A stretch of 64,000 nt of DNA from Candidatus Ferrigenium bremense (GCA_019449635.1 JAGRPI010000004.1:124001-188000), one strand, 5' to 3'; positions 28,739 through 37,278 are shown, counted from the first letter of the stretch. Notes: generated from the sequence alone by a model not told the origin. A program made the numbers and translations.

Positions 28739-29328
28739 TTACCGACATCTGGTGGGCGTCCGGGACCTTTTGGCGGAAAACCGCCATCTGGGTGACGGCC
28801 GGCTCGTTTGTGGTGCTTGTTTTTCTGACCTTAGACAGCATGTCGCAAATCACGGCGGGCACCAAACGGGTGCCGGCCTACTCGGCGATCAACCATCGCA
28901 TCGAATACCGGTTCGACGAGAAGCGCCATGTGCAGGCGCCGGTTATCGGCGCCGAGGAACCGCTGTTCGGCAGGAAGCTCACCGAGCAGGAAGCGGAGGC
29001 GCTGGTGGGGAAAGGCAAGCTGACCATGCAGGCAAAAAACTGCATGTCCTGCCACACGCTGTTGGGCAATGGCGCGTATTACGCACCCGATCTGACCAAG
29101 GCATGGCTGGACCCGTTCTGGGGTTCGCGGGAGGTGCGCGAGGAACTGATGGTCGAGTTCATCAAGGATCCTTCCGACAAGGTGCATAACAGCCTGGGCA
29201 GGCGCATGCCAAAGCTGGGGGTGACCGATGAAGAGGCGCACGCGATAGTGGCGTTCCTGAAGTGGATGTCCAGCATCGATACCAATGGCTTCCCGTACAA
29301 CTTCAAACCACTTGACCAGGGGAATTGA
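28735..29328 (+). CDS. norC: Nitric oxide reductase subunit C (cytochrome c)
   Basis: NorC is the membrane-anchored cytochrome c that passes electrons to NorB for NO reduction to N2O. The 197-aa protein has one N-terminal helix (KTAIWVTAGSFVVLVFL) and a single heme site, CMSCH, in AKNCMSCHTLLGNGAYYAPDL. A distal Met ligand is probable in LGRRMPKLGVTDEE. It overlaps the upstream small gene by 4 bp, and norB starts 1 bp after its stop region, so the three genes form one operon. Confidence 0.95.
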   Translation: MITDIWWASGTFWRKTAIWVTAGSFVVLVFLTLDSMSQITAGTKRVPAYSAINHRIEYRFDEKRHVQAPVIGAEEPLFGRKLTEQEAEALVGKGKLTMQAKNCMSCHTLLGNGAYYAPDLTKAWLDPFWGSREVREELMVEFIKDPSDKVHNSLGRRMPKLGVTDEEAHAIVAFLKWMSSIDTNGFPYNFKPLDQGN

Positions 29329-29329
29329 C

Positions 29330-30772
29330 ATGACTGCGCTCGGGACTATCGATAGTACCAACCTGAATGGCGGCCAGAAGCTGGCAGTGAAGTATTTTTC
29401 CGTTGCTGCGATCCTGTTCGGCGCCCAGATCGCGTTCGGCCTGCTGGCCGGACTGCAATACCTGATACCGGATTTCCTTTACGGCGTGCTGGATTTTTCG
29501 ATCAACCGCATGGTGCACATCAATGCGATGGTGGTGTGGATGCTGTTCGGCTTTATCGGATCGGTCTATTGGCTGCTGGAGGACGAGTCCGGCATTCCGG
29601 TGGTCGGGCTGAAGCTGGGGAACCTGGTCTTCTGGATATTTACCCTGGCGGTGGCCGTGGTGGTGGCGGTTTACCTGCTGGTGCAGGTGGGGCCGGGTGA
29701 GCAGAGCACGATCTGGCTGATCACCGAAGGTCGCGAGTATATCGAAGCCCCGCGCTGGGCGGATATCGGCATTGTGGTTTGCCTGCTGGTATTTTTCTTC
29801 AATGCGGCCGCCACTTTCAGCAAAGGGAAATGGACCGGTATCGGCGGTGTACTGGTGCTGGATCTGATCGCCCTGTTCGGCATCTATATGGCGGGCATGT
29901 TCTACACCACCAATATTTCCGTGGATCAATACTGGTGGTGGTGGGTGATCCACCTGTGGGTGGAAGCGACCTGGGAAGTGCTGGTGGGCGGCCTCATGGC
30001 CTACGGACTGATGACCGTGCTGGGGGCGCGCCGCAAGATCGTGGAGACCTGGCTGTATATCGAAGTGGCGCTGATGTTCGGCTCCGGCATCCTCGGCCTG
30101 GGGCACCATTACTTCTGGATCGGCACGCCGGAATACTGGCTGACCATCGGCGGCTTCTTCTCGGCGCTGGAACCGGTTCCGCTGGTCGCTATGGTGGTAC
30201 ATGCGGTGTTTGATTCCGGGGTAAAGCACATGCGCAGCATCAACCACCCCGCGATGGGCTGGCTGATCGCCCATGCCTTCGGCAATTTCTTCGGTGCCGG
30301 CGTGTGGGGCTTCATGCATACCCTGCCGCAGATCAATCTGTTCACCCATGGTACACAGTGGTCGGCCTCGCATGGCCATCTGGCATTTTTCGGCGCCTAC
30401 GCCACCATCAATATCGCGTTCTTCTACATCGCCCTGCAGAAATGGCGCGGCAATGTCTGGATGAGCGGCGGCCTGATCGGCGGCTGGAAGTGGAAATGGT
30501 CCATGGTGCTGCTGAACCTCGGCATGGTCGGCATGACCATGGGTCTGCTGGTTGCCGGTTATGAGCAATCCCAGATCGAACGCGCGATCGAAGGCTCCAG
30601 CTGGGCCGGCTACTTCGCGGCGCAGTCGCATCCGTGGTTCCAGCAGGGCATGTTCTGGCGGATGATTTTCGGCGGGATGTTCGCGGCGGGCTATGCGCTG
30701 CTGATTCTGGACTTGGTGACCATCGGCAGGCGTGAAACAAGGCCCGCGTTGAGACCCTCGGCAGGCGGTTAA
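29330..30772 (+). CDS. norB: Nitric oxide reductase subunit B (cytochrome b, cNOR)
   Basis: NorB is the catalytic heme-copper-oxidase-like subunit with hemes b and b3 and a non-heme iron. The 480-aa length with about 12 helices fits the cNOR type; a quinol-dependent qNOR would carry an extra N-terminal domain. Metal-ligand regions are visible: MVHINAMVVWMLFG (His), HLWVEATWEVLVGG (His and the FeB glutamate), LGLGHHYFWIG (two His) and ASHGHLAFFGAYATINIAFF. ATG 29330 follows AGGGGAATTG. The usual helper genes norQ and norD are not downstream; a repeat and a convergent gene follow. Confidence 0.96.
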   Translation: MTALGTIDSTNLNGGQKLAVKYFSVAAILFGAQIAFGLLAGLQYLIPDFLYGVLDFSINRMVHINAMVVWMLFGFIGSVYWLLEDESGIPVVGLKLGNLVFWIFTLAVAVVVAVYLLVQVGPGEQSTIWLITEGREYIEAPRWADIGIVVCLLVFFFNAAATFSKGKWTGIGGVLVLDLIALFGIYMAGMFYTTNISVDQYWWWWVIHLWVEATWEVLVGGLMAYGLMTVLGARRKIVETWLYIEVALMFGSGILGLGHHYFWIGTPEYWLTIGGFFSALEPVPLVAMVVHAVFDSGVKHMRSINHPAMGWLIAHAFGNFFGAGVWGFMHTLPQINLFTHGTQWSASHGHLAFFGAYATINIAFFYIALQKWRGNVWMSGGLIGGWKWKWSMVLLNLGMVGMTMGLLVAGYEQSQIERAIEGSSWAGYFAAQSHPWFQQGMFWRMIFGGMFAAGYALLILDLVTIGRRETRPALRPSAGG

Positions 30773-30824
30773 TCCATGCGCAGGTTGATGTGCTGGGAAG
30801 ATGGAGAAGCCACGGCGGCGCGCT

Positions 30825-30968
30825 GGCAGGCTGTTGAAAAACGTAGCGAGGATAGCCAGATGCAAGGCGCACGGAACGCAGAAACCGGAATGTACAAATA
30901 GTACATGAGGATTTCGAGTACCGCGCAACGCCGCAGATGGCTACCGCAGTAGTTTTTCATAGCCTGCT
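30825..30968. repeat. Family-4 dispersed repeat, uninterrupted
   Basis: It runs GGCTGTTGAAAAACGTAGCG ... GGCGCACGGAACGCAG ... AACCGGAATGTACA ... GTACCGCGCAACGCCGCAGA ... GCAGTAGTTTTTCATAGCC. The ends are roughly inverted. It gives the empty-site form for copy G of the small element. Confidence 0.8.
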
Positions 30969-31626
30969 AGGCGATCCATATTCCTTCCACCCGCACCCGC
31001 ATGCCGTTCTCCCGTTTGGCAAGCGCATTGACCAGGCCCGAGTGGCGCGACTGCAGCATGCACATGCGCGGAAAGAAAAAATAGCGCTGGCCGATCTGCA
31101 GCTCCCGGCGCGCATGCCTGACGATCCCCTCGTAGGCGATGATATGGTAGTGGCCGATCTCCCGGCCTCGCTCCCGCGCCGCCATCGGGCCGACGATGCA
31201 CCAGACGATGACGCCGTTCAGGTAGTCAGGATCTTCCACCACCACCCCGACATGCGTCACGGGGCAGCCGGTCATCACCGGGCGCCCGTACAGCACATCG
31301 CCCTTCCTGACGGCGAGCCGCTCGACGTTCAGCGGGTTGAGCGGCACGATGGTCTCGCGCGGTCCGGGATCCTCGGGGAATGGCTCCAGCACGAAGTCGT
31401 ACTCCCTGCCCAGCATGTCCTTCCAGGTGATGTCCTCGTCCGCAGGGAGCAGGGTGGCCGGCATGGCGGCCGGCATGGCGGCCGGCTGGCCAAGGTAGAT
31501 GCAGCGTTTGAGCGCATCCGGATGGATGGCGGCGAATTCGGCCAGGCCCGCGCAGGTCTTGAAACCGCATTGCCCGCAGTCCTTGCCGGGGAGCCTTTCC
31601 AGGATTTCGTGCACACTCTCCGCCAT
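30967..31626 (-). CDS. Fe-S cluster domain protein of the ABC/GTPase module
   Basis: This 219-aa protein carries an N-terminal four-cysteine motif, DCGQCGFKTCAGLAEF...KRC (residues about 16-42). It resembles the [4Fe-4S] domain found in RnfB and in corrinoid Fe-S proteins. A short AAMPAAMPA stretch from a 12-bp tandem repeat follows. A C-terminal domain of about 150 residues (REYDFVLEPFPEDPGPRETI..., CIVGPMAARERGREIGHYHI) is unfamiliar to me. The start overlaps the stop of the upstream GTPase gene (TGATG). The three genes at 30967-33427 appear to be one functional unit; function unknown. Confidence 0.8.
   Translation of the reverse strand: MAESVHEILERLPGKDCGQCGFKTCAGLAEFAAIHPDALKRCIYLGQPAAMPAAMPATLLPADEDITWKDMLGREYDFVLEPFPEDPGPRETIVPLNPLNVERLAVRKGDVLYGRPVMTGCPVTHVGVVVEDPDYLNGVIVWCIVGPMAARERGREIGHYHIIAYEGIVRHARRELQIGQRYFFFPRMCMLQSRHSGLVNALAKRENGMRVRVEGIWIA
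31455..31488. repeat. 12-bp tandem repeat in the Fe-S protein gene
   Basis: GGCCGGCATGGC is repeated nearly three times and encodes the AAMPAAMPA linker just after the Fe-S motif. Slippage could change linker length in 4-codon steps. Confidence 0.7.
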
Positions 31627-32324
31627 CACTGCCCCCGGTAAAACAAGTCCGAATCCAGCGTGCGCAGCACGCCGAAATGGTGTTCCGAGCCGATCTGTCT
31701 TTTCCCGGCGCAGATAGTGCATACCGCCATCGGGGGGCTGCCCCTGAGTATCATCGGTTCCACAACCTCCTGCGCCCGTTCGACCCTCGCGGCGATGCGG
31801 TCGATGCCGATACCGTGCAACGCGTCGGTTTCCAGCACATCGATGCCGGCCGCATCGATGATATTGGCGCGGAACACTTCCTTCTCCGCCTGGGAGACCA
31901 GATCGATCTTGGTGACCACCGCGATATCCGCCAGCGTCAGCATCGCGCCGATCTTGCGCGGCAGGTTCATGCCGCTGGTCGCCTCCAGCACCACGATGCC
32001 GAGCGACCCTTCGATATACGGCGCGCAGCGCAGACACAGCCCGGCAGTTTCCACGAACAGCGTATCCACCCCTTCCTTGATAGCCCATTTCACCGCGTCG
32101 CCCAGCACCAGCACCCCCGCATGGTCCGGACACAGTTCGCCGGAATATACCTTGCGTGCCGGAATGCCGAATTCGGTTTTGAACAGATCGTCCTCGTCCG
32201 CGAACTGCACGTCGATCTTGAGGTAGGCGATCCGGCACCCCTTTGCCAGCAGCCTTCGGGTCACCTGGCGCAGCACCATCGTCTTGCCGCTGGTGGGCGG
32301 CCCGGCACACATGATGAGTTTCAT
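31626..32324 (-). CDS. P-loop GTPase of the HypB/UreG/CobW type
   Basis: This 232-aa SIMIBI-class GTPase has the P-loop CAGPPTSGKTMVLRQV, switch/G3 motif FVETAGLCLRCAP and G4 motif VVTKIDL. Relatives of this type deliver nickel or cobalamin or act as metallochaperones. Two CxxC motifs (CLRC next to the G3 motif and CTIC near the C-terminus) could bind metal or a cluster, and the latter is an unusual addition. The stop overlaps the start of the Fe-S protein gene. The exact substrate cannot be told from sequence. Confidence 0.82.
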   Translation of the reverse strand: MKLIMCAGPPTSGKTMVLRQVTRRLLAKGCRIAYLKIDVQFADEDDLFKTEFGIPARKVYSGELCPDHAGVLVLGDAVKWAIKEGVDTLFVETAGLCLRCAPYIEGSLGIVVLEATSGMNLPRKIGAMLTLADIAVVTKIDLVSQAEKEVFRANIIDAAGIDVLETDALHGIGIDRIAARVERAQEVVEPMILRGSPPMAVCTICAGKRQIGSEHHFGVLRTLDSDLFYRGQ

Positions 32325-32466
32325 TCCCCGCTCCTCATATCGGACATCCTTATATTATCCTCTAGGGAACCTCTGATTAAGTCCAAAACTGTGGTTCGAT
32401 ACATTTCCCGTCCGCCCCGAGTGCCGCGCCAACGCGGTGTATCGAGGGGTGAGAACGGAAAATACT

Positions 32467-32586
32467 GATGAAACTACTGGTGAAACAACTAGCCATCTGA
32501 CTAGGCTGTCCAACGACGACAGCCTAGTCATTGGTTATAGCCATTCGACTAGGCTGCCAAAAAACGTCAGCCAAGTCGCTGGTTAT
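32467..32586 (-). mobile_element. Small palindromic element, outer copy (60 nt) interrupted by an inner copy
   Basis: On the minus strand the outer copy starts ATAACCAGCGACTTGGCTGA and runs to GAATGGCT. After the inner copy it continues AGTAGTTTCATC, directly before AGTATTTT. The two outer parts are 48 and 12 nt, exactly 60 in total. Confidence 0.9.
32479..32538 (-). mobile_element. Small palindromic element, inner copy (60 nt) inserted in another copy
   Basis: It starts ATAACCAATGACTAGGCTGT, has a perfect 7-bp loop stem GGCTGTC/GACAGCC, and ends GTTTCACC before AGTAGTTTC of the outer copy. The stem pair is TGACT/AGTCA, another compensatory version. Confidence 0.9.
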
Positions 32587-32620
32587 CACCACGAACGGAC
32601 TTAATCAGAGGTTCCCTAGC

Positions 32621-33427
32621 TTATATCGATTTCAGGTTCGCAAGCTCCATGATCACCCGGAGTTCCTCTTCGATCAGCAGCTCCCCGCCGCGAATCTTGT
32701 CGCGCAGATCGTCCATGACCTTGCCCATCTGGTCGATTTTTCCGGCGACCCGCTTCTCTTCGGCGCCGGTGGTGATGACATCCTGCATCGCGCCGCCCTT
32801 CATCACGATGCGGTAGTTCGAGAGCAGCGCGATGTGCGGGTCGTGGGTGACGAAGATGAAGATCTTTTCGTATTTGCGCAGCAGTTCGAGCGCCTTGGTG
32901 CGGTCGATGCCGGCGTTTTCGATCTCATCCAGCAGGATGATCGGGGAGTTCCCGATGATCACGGCATCCGCGATCAGCAGCGCACGACTCTGGCCGCCGG
33001 AAAGCTCGGTCATCGCGCTGTCGACAATGATCGGTTCGCCGGTCAACTGGTTGGCAAATTCGAGGGTATCATCGACCACCGTTCCGGTACGACCGCTGTG
33101 CCTGATGCGCGCGTGAATATCGAGGAATCTATGGACCGGCAGGTCGGAAAGAAAGCTGGTGTGCTGCGTGATCAGCGCAATCGGATTCTTGGAGGGGTCA
33201 TCCAGGAATTCAGTGGAAGGGACCGTGTCATTGATCAGAACGCGCCTTCTGGACGGCGTATTTTCGCTGGCGAACAGGCCGATGTCGTTGATCAGGGCGG
33301 TCTTGCCGGAGCCGGTCGGGCCGACGATGCTGAGCACATCGCCCATGGCAAGATCGACCCGGTCGACCGGATCCCGGTTTCCGGCCCTGCCATAACCGCC
33401 CAGAATGGAAATCTTCCTGATCGTCAT
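32621..33427 (-). CDS. ABC-type ATPase of the GTPase/Fe-S module
   Basis: This 268-aa ATP-binding cassette has the Walker A GPTGSGKTALIND, the Q-loop area ALITQHTSFL, the signature ELSGGQSRALLIADA and the Walker B SPIILLDEIENAGID, then an H-loop FVTHDPH. After the ATPase core an acidic/helical tail of about 50 residues follows (KIDQMGKVMDDLRDKIRGGE). No membrane partner gene is nearby, so it may not be a transporter. It reads towards the GTPase and Fe-S genes, separated from them by the MITE-like element. Confidence 0.85.
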   Translation of the reverse strand: MTIRKISILGGYGRAGNRDPVDRVDLAMGDVLSIVGPTGSGKTALINDIGLFASENTPSRRRVLINDTVPSTEFLDDPSKNPIALITQHTSFLSDLPVHRFLDIHARIRHSGRTGTVVDDTLEFANQLTGEPIIVDSAMTELSGGQSRALLIADAVIIGNSPIILLDEIENAGIDRTKALELLRKYEKIFIFVTHDPHIALLSNYRIVMKGGAMQDVITTGAEEKRVAGKIDQMGKVMDDLRDKIRGGELLIEEELRVIMELANLKSI

Positions 33428-33456
33428 CGCCGCTACCTTTCCATCAACCCAGCATC

Positions 33457-33495
33457 AGTTAGCCAGGGATTTGCACGGATGAATACGGATAAAAC
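33457..33495. repeat. Family-8 half-repeat upstream of the ABC ATPase
   Basis: AGCCAGGGATTTGCACGGAT GAATACGGATAAAAC, related to the repeats at 26103 and 61109. Confidence 0.55.
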
Positions 33496-33560
33496 AGCAC
33501 CTCCCGCCTGACAATCCACCGCGCCGGTACGATTGTTTTCAGTATAGGCTCAATACCATG

Positions 33561-36056
33561 TCAGCGCAAAACTGTATTGTCGTGCGTCCAGTAGCGGCGA
33601 TGCGTCTTGCGGTAGCGCTCCACCTGGATGTCCTGCGCGTCCATTTCGACCAGGATTGCGCCGTCCTCGTCCGAGCGCAACAGTTCCGCACCGCTGTCGG
33701 CGTAGCGTTGCAGCACTTCTTCCCTAGGATGGCCGAAACGGTTGCGGTAGCCGGCGGTGAACACCGCATAGTCCGGCAGTGTGGCGGAGACGAATTCGTA
33801 GCCCGATGAACTCTTGCTGCCGTGATGCGGCACGACCAGCAGGCTGGTGGATAGTTTATCGGCGTGCTGCCTGAGCAGGCGTATTTCGGAATTCTTCTCG
33901 ATGTCCCCCGCCAGCAATACGCTGTGTTTGCCGACGCTGATGCGCAGCACGCAGCTCTGGTCGTTGTCGTGCGGCCTAGTGGTATTGGTGCCATCGCTGC
34001 GTGCGGGATGCAATATCTCGAACTGCACGCCGTCCCAGTTCCAGCTTTCGCCATCGTGACAGCGCCTTGACTCCCCTCTCCCGCTTGCGGGAGAGGGGCT
34101 GGGGGAGAGGGGTACCTGTTGCAGCAGCGGATGCGCGTCAGGCAGCGAAGACATGATCCAGCCGGCCGGCATGGCCTGCATGAGCGAGGCGGTACCGCCG
34201 GTGTGATCGGTGTCGTCGTGGCTGAGGATCAGACCGTCCAGCTCGGCGATGCCGAGCGCGCGCAACGTGGGGGCCAGGATGCGGTTGCCGCTGTCGGCCT
34301 CGCCGGAAAAATCCGGACCGGTGTCATAGAGCAGCGCGTGCTGCCGGGTCTGTGCGGCGACGGCCAGACCCTGTCCGACATCGAAAACGATCAGGCGCAA
34401 CGCGGCTTGCGCGGGAGGTTCCGGTTTGTTCAGGAACATCGGCAGCAGCAACAGTAAGCCCAGCCAGCGTGCCGGGAAGCCGCGCGGCAGCAGGATCCAC
34501 AACACGCCCAGCATCGCGGCGGCGATGCTCCAGGCGGGCGGCGCGTGCTGTGTCCACACCGCTTGCGGCAAGGCGTTCAGCCATTCGAGGAAATGCATCG
34601 CGCCATCCATCGCGATATGCGCCAGCCACAGCGGCGCACCCCCATAGCTGAAATCGGGCGGCAATGCCGCGCCGAGCAGGGCGAGCGGCACGACGACCAG
34701 GCTCACCAGCGGAATCGCGATGGCGTTGGCGAGCGGCGAGACCAGCGAGACTTGCTGGAACAGCCCGAGCAGCAGCGGTGTCAGGCCGATAGCCATCGCC
34801 CATTGCACGTTGGCGTATTCCCTCAACCAGTGACTGGAGCCGATGCGCTGTGCCGTGACATACAGGATGAGTGCCACCGCGCCGAACGACAGCCAGAAGC
34901 CCGCCGAGATCACCGCCCACGGGTCGGGGATCAATACGCCGAGCAGCGCGATGCTCAGGATTTGCCCGGGCGAAAAATTGCGGTTCAGCCACAAGGCGGC
35001 GGCGACCGCACCGACCATGTACACGGTGCGTTGCGCGGGTACGGCGAAGCCGGACAGCAGTGCATAGCCGAGGGCCGTCAGCAACGCGGCCAGTGCGGCG
35101 GCCTTGCGTGCGGGCAGGCGTAGCGTCAGGCGAGCACTGCGCCGCCACAGCCAGTAGGCGATGGCAAAGGCAAGGCTGGCGAGCATGGTGATATGCAGGC
35201 CGGAAATGCTCATCAGGTGATTTACGCCGGTGCGCGTGAAGATCTGCCACTGCGGCGGCGGGATACTGCTCTGGTCGCCGATCGCCAGCGCGCTCAATAC
35301 ACCGGCATAAGGCGCGCCGCCGAGCGTGGCATCGAACTTGTCGCGCACCGCCTCGCGCCAGGTCTCGATGCGGTAGCCGAAACCGTCTGCCAGCTCGTCG
35401 ATGCGCCGGTTATCGCCCTTCGGGTGCCCGGCCAAAAGTTTTTCGGAGTTGTGCACATAACCTATGGCGCGGATGTTGCGCTCCAGTGCCCATGCTTCGA
35501 AATCAAAGCCGTGCGGGTTTGCCGTGCCGTGCGGCTGCTTGAGGCGCAATGTGAGTTGCCAGCGTTCCCCGGCCTTGAGCGCTAGCGGTTCTGCCTTGTC
35601 GTCGAAGTAGGTGCTGAGATAGATGTGCTGCGGCACGCTGGCTTGCGGTACGAAAAACTTTTGTCCGGGCACCCGCGTGACGGTCTGTTCCACATCGAAA
35701 TTGAAGCGCAAGCCGCGCTCGTAATGGCGCGGCAGTTCCGCAACCACGCCGACCGCCTCGATGTCGCGCCCCTGCCATTCATCCGCAAGGTTCACGGCAA
35801 GGCGCTGTTCGGCCTGCCATGCGGCGTGATAGAAACCCGCCCCGCAGGCCAGGGCAGCGAGCAGTAAGAAGCGGAGGGAACGAATGATGAAATACCGAAA
35901 GCTGCGCTCTCTTTCAATGCCCCTCTCCCGCCAGCGGGAGAGGGGATAGAGTAGCGGAAAGCCGAGTAGCAGCCACGCCCACGCAAGATCAGGCAAAGCA
36001 GCCTGCTGTTGCAGCAGCCACACGCCCAGCGCGAAGAAGATGGCGAAGATGACCAT
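33561..36056 (-). CDS. comEC: DNA internalisation / competence protein ComEC
   Basis: ComEC is the inner-membrane channel for single-stranded DNA uptake in natural transformation. The 831-aa protein has the N-terminal DUF4131 domain, the Competence domain with many helices (HLMSISGLHITMLASLAFAIAYW, RTVYMVGAVAAALWLNRNF), and a C-terminal metallo-beta-lactamase domain (LIVFDVGQGLAVAA, LILSHDDTDHTGG, VVPHHGSKSSSG). Family-1 repeats are inserted in frame at residues about 37-46 (35917-35946) and 648-661 (34072-34111), the latter within the beta-lactamase domain. The gene otherwise looks intact. Confidence 0.95.
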   Translation of the reverse strand: MVIFAIFFALGVWLLQQQAALPDLAWAWLLLGFPLLYPLSRWRERGIERERSFRYFIIRSLRFLLLAALACGAGFYHAAWQAEQRLAVNLADEWQGRDIEAVGVVAELPRHYERGLRFNFDVEQTVTRVPGQKFFVPQASVPQHIYLSTYFDDKAEPLALKAGERWQLTLRLKQPHGTANPHGFDFEAWALERNIRAIGYVHNSEKLLAGHPKGDNRRIDELADGFGYRIETWREAVRDKFDATLGGAPYAGVLSALAIGDQSSIPPPQWQIFTRTGVNHLMSISGLHITMLASLAFAIAYWLWRRSARLTLRLPARKAAALAALLTALGYALLSGFAVPAQRTVYMVGAVAAALWLNRNFSPGQILSIALLGVLIPDPWAVISAGFWLSFGAVALILYVTAQRIGSSHWLREYANVQWAMAIGLTPLLLGLFQQVSLVSPLANAIAIPLVSLVVVPLALLGAALPPDFSYGGAPLWLAHIAMDGAMHFLEWLNALPQAVWTQHAPPAWSIAAAMLGVLWILLPRGFPARWLGLLLLLPMFLNKPEPPAQAALRLIVFDVGQGLAVAAQTRQHALLYDTGPDFSGEADSGNRILAPTLRALGIAELDGLILSHDDTDHTGGTASLMQAMPAGWIMSSLPDAHPLLQQVPLSPSPSPASGRGESRRCHDGESWNWDGVQFEILHPARSDGTNTTRPHDNDQSCVLRISVGKHSVLLAGDIEKNSEIRLLRQHADKLSTSLLVVPHHGSKSSSGYEFVSATLPDYAVFTAGYRNRFGHPREEVLQRYADSGAELLRSDEDGAILVEMDAQDIQVERYRKTHRRYWTHDNTVLR
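34072..34111. repeat. Family-1 repeat inside comEC
   Basis: CTCCCCTCTCCCGCTTGCGG followed by GAGAGGGGCTGGGGGAGAGG; encodes [15 protein letters not shown] in the ComEC frame. Nearly the same peptide ([13 protein letters not shown]) begins gph. Confidence 0.9.
35917..35946. repeat. Family-1 repeat core inside comEC
   Basis: GCCCCTCTCCCGCCAGCGGG followed by AGAGGGGATA, in frame near the N-terminus of ComEC. Confidence 0.8.
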
Positions 36057-36103
36057 GCGCTAAATTATCGGTCCGGCAAATAAACCCAAATAATCCATTA
36101 GGC

Positions 36104-36229
36104 CGTCATACCGGCGAAGTCCGGTATCCAGCAATAAAAGATAGGCCGCGAAGCGGACAAAAACATGAAGTCGCCCCACTTCGTGGGGATTTATTAAACA
36201 ACTGGATACCGGCCTTCGCCGGTATGACG
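36104..36229. repeat. Inverted repeat (GTCATACCGGCGAAGTCCGG ... CGCCGGTATGAC)
   Basis: About 125 bp with facing ends CGTCATACCGGCGAAG and CTTCGCCGGTATGACG. The inner part holds GGCCGCGAAGCGG and CCCCACTTCGTGGGG hairpins. It fills the gap between comEC and the cation efflux gene and may stop transcription. Confidence 0.8.
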
Positions 36230-36269
36230 GTGATGCTGTTTGCTGGCTGGATCAATAGCCAGAATTCTT

Positions 36270-37175
36270 TCAGGCGATGCGGTCCAGATTCTGATCGAAC
36301 AGGGATACGGGGTCTTCCTTGGGTTCGAGATGAGTGGTCACATGGGCGCGGGGTACTGCATGGATGATATCGGTCTCTATCCTTTCCAGCCAGTCGTGGC
36401 CCTGCTGCACCGTCCAGGCGCCGGGCACCAGCACATGCAATGTGACGAAGGCGCGCATGCCGGCCTGCCGGGTACGCAGGGCATGGAAATCCAGCCCCTG
36501 CCGGCGGTAGTCTTCCAGCACGGCTTCAACCGCCTTGATCTGTTCCTCGGGAATCGACTCGTCCATCAGACCCGAAGCGGAGCGGTGCAGCAATTGCCAG
36601 CCGGTCCAGACGATGTTCGCCGCCACCAGGAGCGCAATCACCGGGTCGAGCCAGAGCCAGCCGGTCAGCCAGACCAGTCCGACGCCGAGAATCACGCCCG
36701 CCGAAGTCCACACGTCGGTCAGCAGGTGGTGGGCATCCGCTTCCAGGGTGATGGAGTTGTGCTGGCGCCCCACCTTCATCAGGATGCGCGCGGTCGCGAG
36801 ATTGATCAGCGAAGCCGCCACCGAGACGACCAAGCCGATGCCGACCGACTCGAGCGCCTGCGGATGGAACAGGCGATCCGCCGCCGCATAGCCGATGCTG
36901 GCGGCGGCGACCAGGATGAGAAACCCTTCGAAGGCGCTGGAGAAATACTCCGCCTTGCCGTGCCCGTGCGCATGGGTGTCGTCCGCCGGCCTTTCCGCCA
37001 GCGACAGCATCGCCAGCGCCATCAGCGCCCCGGCCAGGTTGACGAAGGATTCGAGCGCATCGGACAGCAACCCGACCGAACCGGTCAGCCACCAGGCCAC
37101 GCCCTTGAGCAGGATGGTGGAGAGCGCGGCGGCAATGGAAAGGTAAGCGTAGCGTTTCAGTGAGGTGGAAAGCAT
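36270..37175 (-). CDS. Cation diffusion facilitator (CDF) family efflux protein
   Basis: CDF proteins export divalent metals such as zinc, iron or cobalt by proton exchange. The 301-aa protein has about six helices. The metal-site segments are [15 protein letters not shown] in helix II and [16 protein letters not shown] in helix V. A His-rich loop ([13 protein letters not shown]) is present, and a C-terminal cytoplasmic domain ([25 protein letters not shown]) completes the fold. The metal specificity is not determined by sequence reading. Confidence 0.92.
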   Translation of the reverse strand: MLSTSLKRYAYLSIAAALSTILLKGVAWWLTGSVGLLSDALESFVNLAGALMALAMLSLAERPADDTHAHGHGKAEYFSSAFEGFLILVAAASIGYAAADRLFHPQALESVGIGLVVSVAASLINLATARILMKVGRQHNSITLEADAHHLLTDVWTSAGVILGVGLVWLTGWLWLDPVIALLVAANIVWTGWQLLHRSASGLMDESIPEEQIKAVEAVLEDYRRQGLDFHALRTRQAGMRAFVTLHVLVPGAWTVQQGHDWLERIETDIIHAVPRAHVTTHLEPKEDPVSLFDQNLDRIA

Positions 37176-37278
37176 GTTGGGCTATAGATGAGGCGGATGG
37201 TCTGCGTATTATTCCACATTTAACGAGGCAACCGCTTTTATGGAATTATGCAGCCGGAGCGGCTGGTAGAATGAAGCC

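Larger units (their letters stand above)
32363..32620. mobile_element. MITE-like element with 23-bp perfect terminal inverted repeats
   Basis: CTAGGGAACCTCTGATTAAG plus TCC at 32363-32385 is exactly inverted at 32598-32620. The outer CTAG could be a 4-bp target duplication or part of the ends. No transposase is encoded. Inside is a palindromic repeat (GTGGTTCGATACATTTCCCG ... CACCACGAACGG) that itself contains two nested copies of the small palindromic element. It separates the ABC ATPase gene from its presumed operon partners. Confidence 0.75.

Noticed and set aside
32467-32586. Integron attC-like site in the palindromic element
   Set aside because: The ends do not fit the RYYYAAC / GTTRRRY pair and there is no integron integrase or cassette array in the window.
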